From NCBI GenBank assembly GCA_964637165.1, contig CAZWVI010000002.1, positions 62,001 through 126,000 on the forward strand: a DNA stretch of 64,000 bases. The letters run 5' to 3'. Shown piece by piece: positions 52,602 through 61,430 of the stretch. The DNA comes from CAZWVI01 sp964637165. GTDB lineage: Bacteria > Planctomycetota > UBA1135. How positions within the stretch are numbered: the first letter of the stretch is position 1; each line of letters starts with the position of its first letter. Position numbers and translations under genes: made by a program. The notes beneath the pieces were generated by a model. That model was not told where the DNA came from and made no database searches. It saw only the letters and a list, made by a program, of their open reading frames with translations.

Positions 52602-53674
52602 TTAATCTTCGTCAATAATTATGACTGAGTAGATTGGCGGCAAGTTGTTAAAAATGGTGTCCCAATTATCTCCACCATTTTCGCTGAGCATGAAGTTGCC
52701 GGTGGTAGAACCAAAGGCGAGTAGCTCGCCACGTTTGTCTACATCAAGAGCGTGGCGTAACACTAAATCGAAGGCGTTGTTCTGGGGAAGTCCATTACTC
52801 AATTGCTGGAAATTGCGCCCACCGTCAGTAGTTTTTGACACGCATATTTTTCCATTTACGGCAATTCGGTTCAGGTCCTTTACGGCTGGCACAAACCACG
52901 CAGTATTTTCATCGTGCGGATGCACGGCTACGGCAAATCCAAAATTGGACCACTTGGAGTTTGAAATTTCCTCAAATTTGTTCTGTCCTTTGCGGCGAAT
53001 AAAAATTCCATTGTGGTGTTGGCAGCAAATTGTGTCGGGGTCAGCCTCCGAAAAGCGAATCAGGTGTGGGTCTTGTAAATTAGGATCCATCGCCGACTCT
53101 TCTGGTAAATATTCGGCGCGCATTCCATCTGAAATACATTCCCAACTCTTGCCGTTGTCGTAGCTTTCCCAAACACCACCACAAGAAACCGCAACGAGCA
53201 GATGATCTTGGTCACGCGGGTCTACGAGCACCGAATGGATAGCCGGGTGAACCTAGCCGCCGCCAAACCATCCTTTGCGTTTAGGGTCGTTCCAAAGTGC
53301 CGTGTTAAGTTCCCAACTGTCGCCGGCATTGCTAGTGTGGAAAAGACCTCCAGCTAGCGTGCCAGCCCACAAAGAACCACTCGGGCCATTAGCTAAGCTA
53401 AGTTCCCAAATGGCTTGCACCGCGACTTCACTTTGACCTTCATCAAATGCTGGGCAGGAAATTTCTAACCAATCTTCCCCCTTGCGTTTCCGATGTACTT
53501 TTGCTCCGAAGTGGCCAGTATCTAAGGCCACATATTGACACCCGTCCCGGCTGTCGAACAGGCTCATGGTTACTGGGTCTCCTACGAAATCATGGTTTAC
53601 GATTTCCCAAGTTGAATTGAGTTTTTTATTGTGAACAAGCCCTTGCGGCTTCCGACTTTAATTGTGGTGGTCAT
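52602..53674 (-). pseudogene. BNR-repeat (sialidase-like) protein, interrupted by a frameshift and a TAG
   Basis: One gene of about 357 codons in three pieces. It begins MTTTIKVGSRKGLFTIKN (53674). A minus-strand A_AAA_AAC run (53621-53627) then needs a -1 shift to continue as STWEIVNHDFVGDPVTMSLF. That frame runs to a TAG at 53253-53255 inside WFGGG-TAG-VHPAIHSVLVDPRD, where I expect Tyr in the family. The last part (52602-53252) contains CGGVWESYDNGKSW and MLSENGGDNWDTI, BNR Asp-box-like repeats. The lesions are a homopolymer length change and a point nonsense, so decay or sequencing error are both possible. It follows the MoaD-like gene by 3 bp. Confidence 0.8.
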
Positions 53675-53677
53675 GGT

Positions 53678-53962
53678 TTATCCTCCGGAAAGAGCTTGCA
53701 TGAAAAAAAGTTCGTCGCCATCACTTAGTTTAGTGGGCATAACATCTAAATTTTGTAAATGATTTCCATTTAAAAAAACCGCAACATGAGTGCGTAATTT
53801 AAAGTTGTCATCAACTAGGTAGGCTAGGAGTTTATGGTGCGATTCCCCAAGTCGCCGCAGTGCGGACTCTACATTGACCGCTTCGCATTCCACCTTCGGC
53901 ACGCTCAAGAAGCGCTCAAGTTGTGGGGTAAATCGAAGGTGGACCTTGGGTGCATTCGGCAC
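53678..53962 (-). CDS. MoaD/ThiS-family ubiquitin-like protein
   Basis: A 94-aa beta-grasp protein ending ALSGG, the double-glycine tail that is adenylated and thiocarboxylated in sulfur carriers. HVAVFLNGNHLQNLD and LSDGDELFFMQALSGG are typical. No moa or thi genes are adjacent. I recall this gene type beside BNR-repeat proteins in other bacteria, so the pair is probably a functional unit with an unknown role. Confidence 0.85.
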   Translation of the reverse strand: MPNAPKVHLRFTPQLERFLSVPKVECEAVNVESALRRLGESHHKLLAYLVDDNFKLRTHVAVFLNGNHLQNLDVMPTKLSDGDELFFMQALSGG

Positions 53963-54017
53963 TCAAGAGTTATAACACGGAGTTTAGCCGCATACTAAAT
54001 CGGCTCAGAATCGGATC

Positions 54018-56483
54018 TTATTGCGAAATGGCCGCGACAACATTTGTCGACAGATAGCGATGGCTATTCTGGTTTTGCACCAGTGCTTGGACCAGCCATG
54101 TCTCGCCAACTTGTAGAGTCGCTGGAAAAAGAACATTGATGTTTAACTTGCCACTTGAATCGCAGCTAAACGGTCCGGCGATTTGTTCGAGTTCTGGAAG
54201 AATGCGCATAGTGCCCTGATTTACTCCGGCGGCATGTTGCCCAGCAACTAGGATTACTTTGGCGAAAGGCGGCGCCGAAGTAATCGTCAATGAATTTTGT
54301 GCTTGTGGAATTACTGTGCCGCTTAATGATAGTTGGGGATTGCCGTTTGGGTCGCTGCCCTCGCCCAAATTAATCCAATCAGGACGAACGTCAGCAACCA
54401 GCAGGCGCATGCCAATTTTATTTGGATCAACTGTTGCACTGCTGGTACTTGCTGCGGTTGCGGGGTTGGCATCAATAAAATTTAGGCCACCACTAAGTGA
54501 ATAGCGACCATGGTCAATGGGCGCGGCGATTGCTGTTTGTCGGAGTTCGCTAACTTCAGCAACAATTCGATAAACGCCCTGCGACAGCAATAAATCGTAT
54601 TGCCAGGTGTTGCGGTGATTGTCTATCCCACTTACTAATTGCTTAAAGCTATTGGAAACTAGGTAGATGTTGTTGGGGTCGGTTACATTCCAAGTGCGCA
54701 CGCTGTTGGCTGCACCATCAATTTCTAATTGCTTGATATGTATCGAGTTCCCAGCCGAAACAACTATTTCCATGCCAATCATTTCGTTGTTGGCGGCGGT
54801 CGTGGGTGCCGGTGGGGCGGTAGAGATGCTTGCCTGAATCAACTCATTACTGAAGTCTAATTTTAGTGGGCCGCCATTGGTTGGGCGATAACTCTTGTTC
54901 AGCCAATGCACCGTGCCATCTCTGAATACACTAAGCTCGCGTTCTTGTGGTGAGTTTGCGTAAGCGTTTAGTAGCGCAACATCAATCGCCCCAAGAATTG
55001 GGTTTACGAATTTGTCAACGCGGTGAAACCCAAGCTCGGGCAGTGATGGAAAATCGACAACAATCTCGCAAGTGCTCGATGGACTTGGTAGGGCGAAAGT
55101 TAAGGCGTATTCATTTTGAGTCAAATACCCCGATGCGCTCGAAACAATTTGCTTACGGCGGCGCAGCTCATCGCCTTTAACAATTACTTCGACACTGGCT
55201 CCATATTCTGTTTCTAAGCCGCGTGCCACCAAAGTTGAATTGTTAATCACACGAACCCTCAAATCCTTGCGCTCACTTGGGAGCGTTGAAGCGGTGTTCG
55301 TGGTGTTCTCGAGTAAAGTGGACTTAATGCTAGTGGCACTCAATGCGTCTATATCGCCATCTCTGTCCCAGTCTCCCCAAGCAAAGGTCGAACCCTGTAA
55401 ATTGCTCGAATTAATTTGGTGACTGGCAAGTTCAAAATATTTGATTCCACTTTCAATCAACATATTTCGGCGAAATGTATTTAAGCCTTGGAAATCTAAA
55501 TCCCCATCACCGTCGTAGTCAGCGACCGACAGGCCAAAGGTTGCACCATTTCGAAAATCTTCAATTGCCGAAGATGGAGCTTGAAACCAAGTGCCATCTC
55601 CACGGGATTCCCAAATCCGAAATCCGTGATTGCCGGTGTAATTAATTAACACATCCATGTCACCATCCATGTCGTAATCAAAAAAGTAAACACCTTCATC
55701 GACGATAGTTTGTTTGCGTATTCCGATTGCCGTAGGGTCAAAAGCACTAAATAGTGGTGAGTCGTAGCTTGAGTCGTTGCGGTATAGAGTGCCGTTTGAA
55801 TAAACCTCCAAGTCACCATCTCCATCTATGTCTAGCATGAAAGTGCCTTCAGGTCGTCCCGCATTAATTGGCGCACGCAATCCGACTGAACTTGCGCGCT
55901 CGGCAAAACGATACAACTGATTGGGGCCTGTGGGGCCAAGGTTGTGTAAAAATTTATTCCCAATGCTGCCAACCGCTTCAGGGTAGATCGGAATAAAAAG
56001 ATCAAGGTCGTGATCTCCGTCAACATCTCCCCAACACAAAGTTTCTGAACTCGCCGCACACAGTTGTTGGTCAATTAAACTGGAATATGGTGCGATGTCG
56101 GTGAAGGCACCGTTGCCCAAATTTTTAAGTAAGTGAAAGCAATCGTCGTTGTAGCCTTCACGCGGCTCAACCCCAATATCAGCTAGGCCATCATTATCGT
56201 AATCTGCAAATGCTGAGCCATAGCGTAATCCGCCCGTCGGTAGCAGGTTGTTGAGGTTGGCCTTTAACTGCCACGTTGTACCGTTAACGTTATTCCAAAG
56301 GTTGGCACTGGCATAAGCAAATACATCACTGAAACCGTCACCATCAAAATCGCCAAATGAAATTCCCGTGGCGGCACCATAGTTGATGCCTGTCGGGAAG
56401 TCAGCGTTGCTCCACTCGCTTAGTGGAACTTGTGGTGGTGATTGCAGTAATCCTAAAACAGCAGCGAAGGCGAGGGTGATCAT
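54018..56483 (-). CDS. Secreted FG-GAP/VCBS and UnbV/ASPIC repeat protein
   Basis: An 821-aa exported protein like cartilage acidic protein CRTAC1. Signal: MITLAFAAVLGLLQSPPQ. The N-terminal 380 residues form a propeller with Ca2+ loops such as FDGDGFSDVFAY, DVDGDHDLDLFIP, DYDMDGDMDVLIN and DYDGDGDLDFQG. Residues about 410-490 are an ASPIC/UnbV-type domain (YGASVEVIVKGDELRRRKQI, SSASGYLTQNEYALTF). Then come beta-rich regions, and the end carries the shared C-terminal module (VGETWLVQALVQN). A strong inverted repeat ends 2 nt before the ATG. Confidence 0.85.
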   Translation of the reverse strand: MITLAFAAVLGLLQSPPQVPLSEWSNADFPTGINYGAATGISFGDFDGDGFSDVFAYASANLWNNVNGTTWQLKANLNNLLPTGGLRYGSAFADYDNDGLADIGVEPREGYNDDCFHLLKNLGNGAFTDIAPYSSLIDQQLCAASSETLCWGDVDGDHDLDLFIPIYPEAVGSIGNKFLHNLGPTGPNQLYRFAERASSVGLRAPINAGRPEGTFMLDIDGDGDLEVYSNGTLYRNDSSYDSPLFSAFDPTAIGIRKQTIVDEGVYFFDYDMDGDMDVLINYTGNHGFRIWESRGDGTWFQAPSSAIEDFRNGATFGLSVADYDGDGDLDFQGLNTFRRNMLIESGIKYFELASHQINSSNLQGSTFAWGDWDRDGDIDALSATSIKSTLLENTTNTASTLPSERKDLRVRVINNSTLVARGLETEYGASVEVIVKGDELRRRKQIVSSASGYLTQNEYALTFALPSPSSTCEIVVDFPSLPELGFHRVDKFVNPILGAIDVALLNAYANSPQERELSVFRDGTVHWLNKSYRPTNGGPLKLDFSNELIQASISTAPPAPTTAANNEMIGMEIVVSAGNSIHIKQLEIDGAANSVRTWNVTDPNNIYLVSNSFKQLVSGIDNHRNTWQYDLLLSQGVYRIVAEVSELRQTAIAAPIDHGRYSLSGGLNFIDANPATAASTSSATVDPNKIGMRLLVADVRPDWINLGEGSDPNGNPQLSLSGTVIPQAQNSLTITSAPPFAKVILVAGQHAAGVNQGTMRILPELEQIAGPFSCDSSGKLNINVLFPATLQVGETWLVQALVQNQNSHRYLSTNVVAAISQ

Positions 56484-56485
56484 CG

Positions 56486-56513
56486 ATTAAGAGCGCCCTG
56501 GGGCACCCTTAAT
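56486..56513. repeat. 12-bp hairpin immediately upstream of the UnbV/ASPIC gene
   Basis: On the minus strand ATTAAGGGTGCC pairs with GGCGCTCTTAAT around CCAG (two G-U pairs), ending 2 nt before the ATG at 56483. There is no T-tract, so it is a poor pckA terminator. It could be an operator or a translation-blocking hairpin. TATAAA at 56513-56518 (minus) overlaps its outer end. Confidence 0.7.
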
Positions 56514-56531
56514 TTATATCACATAAGTTAA

Positions 56532-58205
56532 TTACATGACTTCTTTGATGCCAAGTTCGGCGAGACCTTTGTCAGCAAAGTTTTTGCGGAACATGCCGAC
56601 CAATTTTTCGGCGGCAACATCGTAGGCCTCTTTGTCTTCCCAAGTATTGCGCGGGTTAAGAATTTCCGCAGGTACTCCAGGGCATGACATCGGCATTTGC
56701 AAACCCAAAATTGGGTGCTGTTCATATTCGACATTATCAAGGTCGCCGCAAAGTGCTGCGTCCAATAAGGCACGAGTATGGCCAATACTAATTCGTTTGC
56801 CAACACCGTAAGGGCCACCGCCCCAGCCTGTATTTAGCAAGATGCAGCGTGTTTCATGCTCAGCCATTTTTTTGGCAAGCAGTTCAGCGTAAACACTTGG
56901 CTTTTGAGCCATGAACGGTGCACCAAAGCAAGCCGAGAATGCGGCTTGTGGTTCAGTGATGCCAACTTCGGTGCCGGCAAGTTTTGAGGTGAAGCCTGAA
57001 ACAAAGTGATACATAACTTCTTTTGCGCTCAGCATGGAGACCGGAGGCAGAACCCCAAAAGCATCGGCGGTAAGTAGCACGATAGTTTGTGGGTGAGGTC
57101 CTTTAGCACCTTCGGCAACGTTGGGGTTGGCAGAAAGTGGGTATGAGAAGCGCGTGTTTTCGGTGACTGACCCATCGCACAAATCAAGTTCTTGCGGATC
57201 GATTTCGTTCATGGGCTTGCCAGGCAAAGCGGGAACGTTTTCAATAATTGTTCCTGGCATTGAAAGCGCCGCGGCAATTACCGGTTCGTCATTCTTGTCA
57301 AGATCGATTAACTTGGCGTAGCAACCACCTTCGAGGTTTGAAACACCAATCCCAGTCCAAGCATGCTCGTCGTCACCAATTAGTTCGCGGTCAGGGTCAG
57401 CAGATAAAGTGGTTTTGCCAGTTCCGGAGAGACCGAACAGAATGGCGCCATCGCCTCCCTTGCCCACATTTGCTGAGCAGTGCATACTCATTTCGCCCAT
57501 TTCAGGCAGCAAGTAGTTCATTACTGTGAACATCGATTTTTTGACTACTCCACAGTAATCAGCGCGACCGGCTACCAACACGATGCGGTTTTTGAAATCT
57601 AGACAAGCAATGCGTTTTGAAAACGTTCCATCGCGTTCTTCATCACAATGAAAACTTGGAGCGTTAATCATGGTCCATCGTTTGCCGGCTTCATCTTCAA
57701 CGCCGTCGATGCCATGCATGAACATGTTGTGGCAAAAGAAGGAGTGGGTGGCGTATTCAGAAACTAAGCGATAAGGCCGTGCGTATGAAGGATCGCTTCC
57801 GCAATAAACATCTTTTACATAAAGACGTCCACCCTTTTGGTTGAGGTGATCAATAACGCGAGCTAACAGTGCTTCGAATTTTTCAGGGGCGAACTTTTTA
57901 AAGTCCGGCTTCCACCAAACTTTGTCCTCGAACTCTGGCCAAGCGACACCATAAGTATCTTTTACTGGGCGACCAGTACAAGTTGGGTCGGTGTAGTAAA
58001 CCAACGGCCCGTCAGTGCCAAGTTTAGTCGAGAATGCTTTTTGTTCATCCTCACCACCGCCTTCGCGAACACGTCCGCGGTCATTGGCAATAGCTTCTTG
58101 AAAAAGTTCGTCCTTACTTAGGTTGATGCGTAGCTCTTGACCTTTTAGGCCTAACAGAGCTTCAAGTTCAGCGGCATGATTGCCTGTTGCAGTTTGATCT
58201 GACAT
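56532..58205 (-). CDS. pckA: Phosphoenolpyruvate carboxykinase (ATP)
   Basis: Converts oxaloacetate to PEP in gluconeogenesis. 557 aa, close to the usual 540. The kinase P-loop is FGLSGTGKTTLS, and GDDEHAW is the metal/nucleotide site. YCGSDPSYARPYRL and NTGWGGGPYGVGKRI are family motifs. A TACAAT (58248-58253, minus) gives a 5' leader of about 36-40 nt, and GGAAAC precedes the ATG, so it is not leaderless. Together with the acetate-type symporter it fits growth on organic acids. Confidence 0.96.
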   Translation of the reverse strand: MSDQTATGNHAAELEALLGLKGQELRINLSKDELFQEAIANDRGRVREGGGEDEQKAFSTKLGTDGPLVYYTDPTCTGRPVKDTYGVAWPEFEDKVWWKPDFKKFAPEKFEALLARVIDHLNQKGGRLYVKDVYCGSDPSYARPYRLVSEYATHSFFCHNMFMHGIDGVEDEAGKRWTMINAPSFHCDEERDGTFSKRIACLDFKNRIVLVAGRADYCGVVKKSMFTVMNYLLPEMGEMSMHCSANVGKGGDGAILFGLSGTGKTTLSADPDRELIGDDEHAWTGIGVSNLEGGCYAKLIDLDKNDEPVIAAALSMPGTIIENVPALPGKPMNEIDPQELDLCDGSVTENTRFSYPLSANPNVAEGAKGPHPQTIVLLTADAFGVLPPVSMLSAKEVMYHFVSGFTSKLAGTEVGITEPQAAFSACFGAPFMAQKPSVYAELLAKKMAEHETRCILLNTGWGGGPYGVGKRISIGHTRALLDAALCGDLDNVEYEQHPILGLQMPMSCPGVPAEILNPRNTWEDKEAYDVAAEKLVGMFRKNFADKGLAELGIKEVM

Positions 58206-58289
58206 GTTTCCAGCTTTTTACGGGGTTTGGTAGCGGAACGACCGAAGATTGTACCCCACAAATGCTGCTTATGCTGGTCCAATTCTGAA

Positions 58290-61200
58290 TTACTGTTGCT
58301 GCCAAAAAGCTCGGAATTGCTCACTGAATTTGCTGCCAAAGGCGGATTTAACACACTTTTTGGTCCATTCAGCACTCGGCTCAAAGCGACCGACAGTAAT
58401 CCAGTTCTTAGAATATTCCTTTTGAAGATTCCGGCAAAATTTCTGGAGCCCCTTGGGGTTCTGCTCCAAACCATAAACCGCAAACGCAAAGCCCAGGTGC
58501 GCCAACTCCTCGCGGAAAACCAGTGCGCGATATTGATATAAATCTTCCAGGCTTGGGCGCGCCATTTTTACTTTAGGTGGCTCATTCCCATAGGGCACAC
58601 CAGTCCAGTCGTAGGCTTCAATTTGATTGCCACTTCCGCTCACGAATTCTGCTGCGCGGCTTCGCCATTCGGAGTGTGTCCAAGAATAAATAAATCCCGA
58701 CATATTCCAGTAGCCGTAAACCAGGCTCCGCGCGCTTTCTTCTACAGCACAGGCAAGACCTTCGCTAAACCATAAAGGTAATTGCCCATATTTTTGTCGC
58801 AACCAAAGATGGCAAATGTTGTGCAATCCCGAAAGTTCTGGAACTGCTTCGGCTTGGCTTCGTGGGTCGTCAAAGTAAACTGAGAAGGGCAAGTTCGGCA
58901 AGGTGAATCCGACGCTTTCTTTGGCCCCAATTAAGTAGCTAGATATTGTTGGAACGGCCTTAGCTGCAACATCGCAAAGTTGCTGATAGGTTTCAAGGTC
59001 TCGCAATATGAAAACAGTTGGCGGTACCTCGTCCCTGGCTAATTTCAAATTCCCGAGCGCCTTTTCTAGATGGCGAATGCCGTTTTCAATAGTCATTCCC
59101 GCGCGCTTGGTGGCACTCTTTCCAAGGTCGCTGTAAATTCTAAAACTACCCAAATCATCTTCAACAAAACTTAACTTGTTTTGTTGGGCGAAAGTCTCAA
59201 AAGCACTAATTGCGGCTCGTTTTCGAGCACGTGGCCCGCCGTCAAGTGAAACGCTTTGCCAAAAGTCACCAACTTTAGCCAGACTGCTAAGGCCGAGACT
59301 TTGAGAAATTGCAGTTAATTGCAAGTCGCTGGATACTCCCGAATCGAATCCCGGATTGCGACCACGACCAACTAGACTGGCTAGTGCCTCGGCGAATTTT
59401 CCCAAAGTTCCAGCGGGTTGTTTGATTAACCACAAGCCAAAAGCAAAGCGGGCGTAGGCACGGTTTTGTTCAAAACTTTGTCCGAAGCCACCAATAAGTG
59501 AAACTAAATCAGGGAGTTCAACGTTTAGTAAGTCGCTAGTTTTTTCACGCCATTCACTATGGTATTCGTCGCTTAATTTTTCCCAGCCGCGGTTACTGTA
59601 TCCATAGATTTCCCCGACAATTGTATCTTGTAAGCCATAGCTAATTGATTCTGGTAGCCAAGCAGGAAATGCACCAAAGCGGCGCGCGAATTCTAACTGG
59701 ACAGCAAAGTGGGCTAGTTGCACATCTGGCCGTTTGATATTTTTGGTCGAACTGTCGTGGCGCACCAAGGCCAACATTAATCCGTGGTTCAGCATATGCG
59801 GACTGTCACTTGCTGCTTCAACCCAATCCCCGTCGCGTTTTCCAAGAGTTCTTTTTAAGGACTCACAAACTGCCGTTTGACGTTTTTTTGAACCGGCAAG
59901 AACTAAGGTTAGTGGGGGGCGTTCACTATCTAAACCAGGGTCTCCAAATGCAGCGTCGAGTAATAAAAACATATCGCTAATAAGTGCTGCAGTTTCTTGA
60001 GCCAGTTGGTTGCGGGTGGATGTCCATAAAGTCCAGCGCCCATGTTGGTCCATGATTGAACTCCATTCCTCGCCTTCAAAGTTATTGTCGAGGCTTAAGT
60101 AATCACTAGCAACCGGGCCAATATCTGCCTTGGTGGTCTTAACTTTTATTGGCACGACTGCCGCTAATGAACTGCTTGAATCTGCTTTGAATAAACAAAA
60201 ATTACCGGATTCAGCTCCGTTTCCATTTGCTAATGGTGCCGCGACATAAAAATAGCTCGAAGTGATGCCTGCGACCGCCAGTACTTGAGTGGCAAATTTC
60301 CCACCTTCATAACTTCCATTTATGTCATCTTCGATTTCACACGACGGTAATGGATACAGTCGGCACCGTCCAGTTTCATTTGCGTTTGGCTCTCCGATCA
60401 AGAGTCCATGACCACTAGCAGCAAGTGAAGTTCCAAAAGCACCATCGGTTATTTCACCATCTATCGCTTTTAGTTCACGTCCGTCACGTCCGGAAAAAAT
60501 TGTTACTTGACCACTGCCATTAATTGCTTGAGGTGCGCCGATAGCATAGTCAAAAACATTATCACGATTGAAGTCCGGAACGACCGAGATGCAAGTTCCA
60601 AAATCGCTTTGCTTAGGACCTTGATGTCGGCGAATTACTTCACCGCTGGCGCTTGAATAAATAATCGTTTGATTGGTGCTTGGATTGCTTGCGGCAAAGT
60701 CGCGCACTCCATCTTCATCGAGGTCCCCGAGTAGAAAAAGTTTTTCACCAAGGCGTTGTTCGGTGGAGTCGCCTAAGATTTCAAAAAGAAGTTGGCGATT
60801 GCGTCCTGAATATGCGCGAATTGTTCCGCATCGTTCACCTCCGCGGCCACTAAATCCTGGCGCGCCGAATAAATAATCGATGCTGCCGTCACCATTTAAA
60901 TCGCCAGGAACTACGATTGCGGCACCTTGTTCTTCGCCTTGTTCAAAGCCGTTGAATTGCCCAATCATCACCCCGTTTTTGCCGCTAATCAAAACGACAC
61001 TTCCGGTCTTCTGTTTATAGCCAGGGCCACCAACTAATATGTCGGGGAAGCCGTCACGATTGACATCTCCGGCTGAAGCAACCGACCAACCCATTTGCGC
61101 CGCACTTAACTTGCTGACAAAGTTGGTGAGTTTGTGTCCTTTGTCGCTTCCGTAAATGAATGCGGCGCCGGAATTTAGACCGGCCCCATTGGTTCCAGGC

Positions 61201-61361
61201 GCACCAACAATTAACTCTGGAATCCCATCTCCGTCCATGTCGCTAACCTCGGCAATTGCATGGCCAAAGCGAGCACCAGGGGCCGGCCCTGAAACGGAGT
61301 GAATGGCATCGCTGGACTGCGTGGCGAGCAACGCAACAAATAGGGGGGCAAATGGAACCAT
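58290..61361 (-). CDS. FG-GAP propeller fused to two degenerate gluzincin-like domains
   Basis: A 1023-aa exported protein (signal MVPFAPLFVALLATQSSD). Residues about 20-400 form an FG-GAP propeller (DMDGDGIPELIVGA, DVNRDGFPDILVGG). Two copies of a peptidase-MA-like gluzincin scaffold follow. Copy 1 (about 430-720) has HFAVQ then FPAWLPESISYGL. Copy 2 (about 730-1023) has HNICH then LPLWFSEGLACAVEE. The normal catalytic HExxH has lost its Glu in both, although the trailing E-G/E-S motif is retained. Probably a binding protein rather than a peptidase. It is divergent from the beta-lactamase-like gene. Confidence 0.75.
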   Translation of the reverse strand: MVPFAPLFVALLATQSSDAIHSVSGPAPGARFGHAIAEVSDMDGDGIPELIVGAPGTNGAGLNSGAAFIYGSDKGHKLTNFVSKLSAAQMGWSVASAGDVNRDGFPDILVGGPGYKQKTGSVVLISGKNGVMIGQFNGFEQGEEQGAAIVVPGDLNGDGSIDYLFGAPGFSGRGGERCGTIRAYSGRNRQLLFEILGDSTEQRLGEKLFLLGDLDEDGVRDFAASNPSTNQTIIYSSASGEVIRRHQGPKQSDFGTCISVVPDFNRDNVFDYAIGAPQAINGSGQVTIFSGRDGRELKAIDGEITDGAFGTSLAASGHGLLIGEPNANETGRCRLYPLPSCEIEDDINGSYEGGKFATQVLAVAGITSSYFYVAAPLANGNGAESGNFCLFKADSSSSLAAVVPIKVKTTKADIGPVASDYLSLDNNFEGEEWSSIMDQHGRWTLWTSTRNQLAQETAALISDMFLLLDAAFGDPGLDSERPPLTLVLAGSKKRQTAVCESLKRTLGKRDGDWVEAASDSPHMLNHGLMLALVRHDSSTKNIKRPDVQLAHFAVQLEFARRFGAFPAWLPESISYGLQDTIVGEIYGYSNRGWEKLSDEYHSEWREKTSDLLNVELPDLVSLIGGFGQSFEQNRAYARFAFGLWLIKQPAGTLGKFAEALASLVGRGRNPGFDSGVSSDLQLTAISQSLGLSSLAKVGDFWQSVSLDGGPRARKRAAISAFETFAQQNKLSFVEDDLGSFRIYSDLGKSATKRAGMTIENGIRHLEKALGNLKLARDEVPPTVFILRDLETYQQLCDVAAKAVPTISSYLIGAKESVGFTLPNLPFSVYFDDPRSQAEAVPELSGLHNICHLWLRQKYGQLPLWFSEGLACAVEESARSLVYGYWNMSGFIYSWTHSEWRSRAAEFVSGSGNQIEAYDWTGVPYGNEPPKVKMARPSLEDLYQYRALVFREELAHLGFAFAVYGLEQNPKGLQKFCRNLQKEYSKNWITVGRFEPSAEWTKKCVKSAFGSKFSEQFRAFWQQQ

Positions 61362-61413
61362 GAACGCTTGATATTAGAGTTTAGTTATTTAAGCGTAACC
61401 AGCAATTATTGAT

Positions 61414-61419
61414 TACAAT
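61414..61419 (+). promoter_or_regulatory. Putative -10 element (TACAAT), leaderless start
   Basis: TACAAT, CATTAG (6 nt), ATG at 61426. The ATG opens a 45-codon frame with a signal peptide that is not in phase with the serine hydrolase body. Confidence 0.55.
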
Positions 61420-61430
61420 CATTAGATGAT

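Noticed and set aside
53253..53255. TAG read as pyrrolysine.
   Set aside because: No Pyl system is in view, the taxon is an unlikely host, and the residue expected is Tyr (a one-base change).
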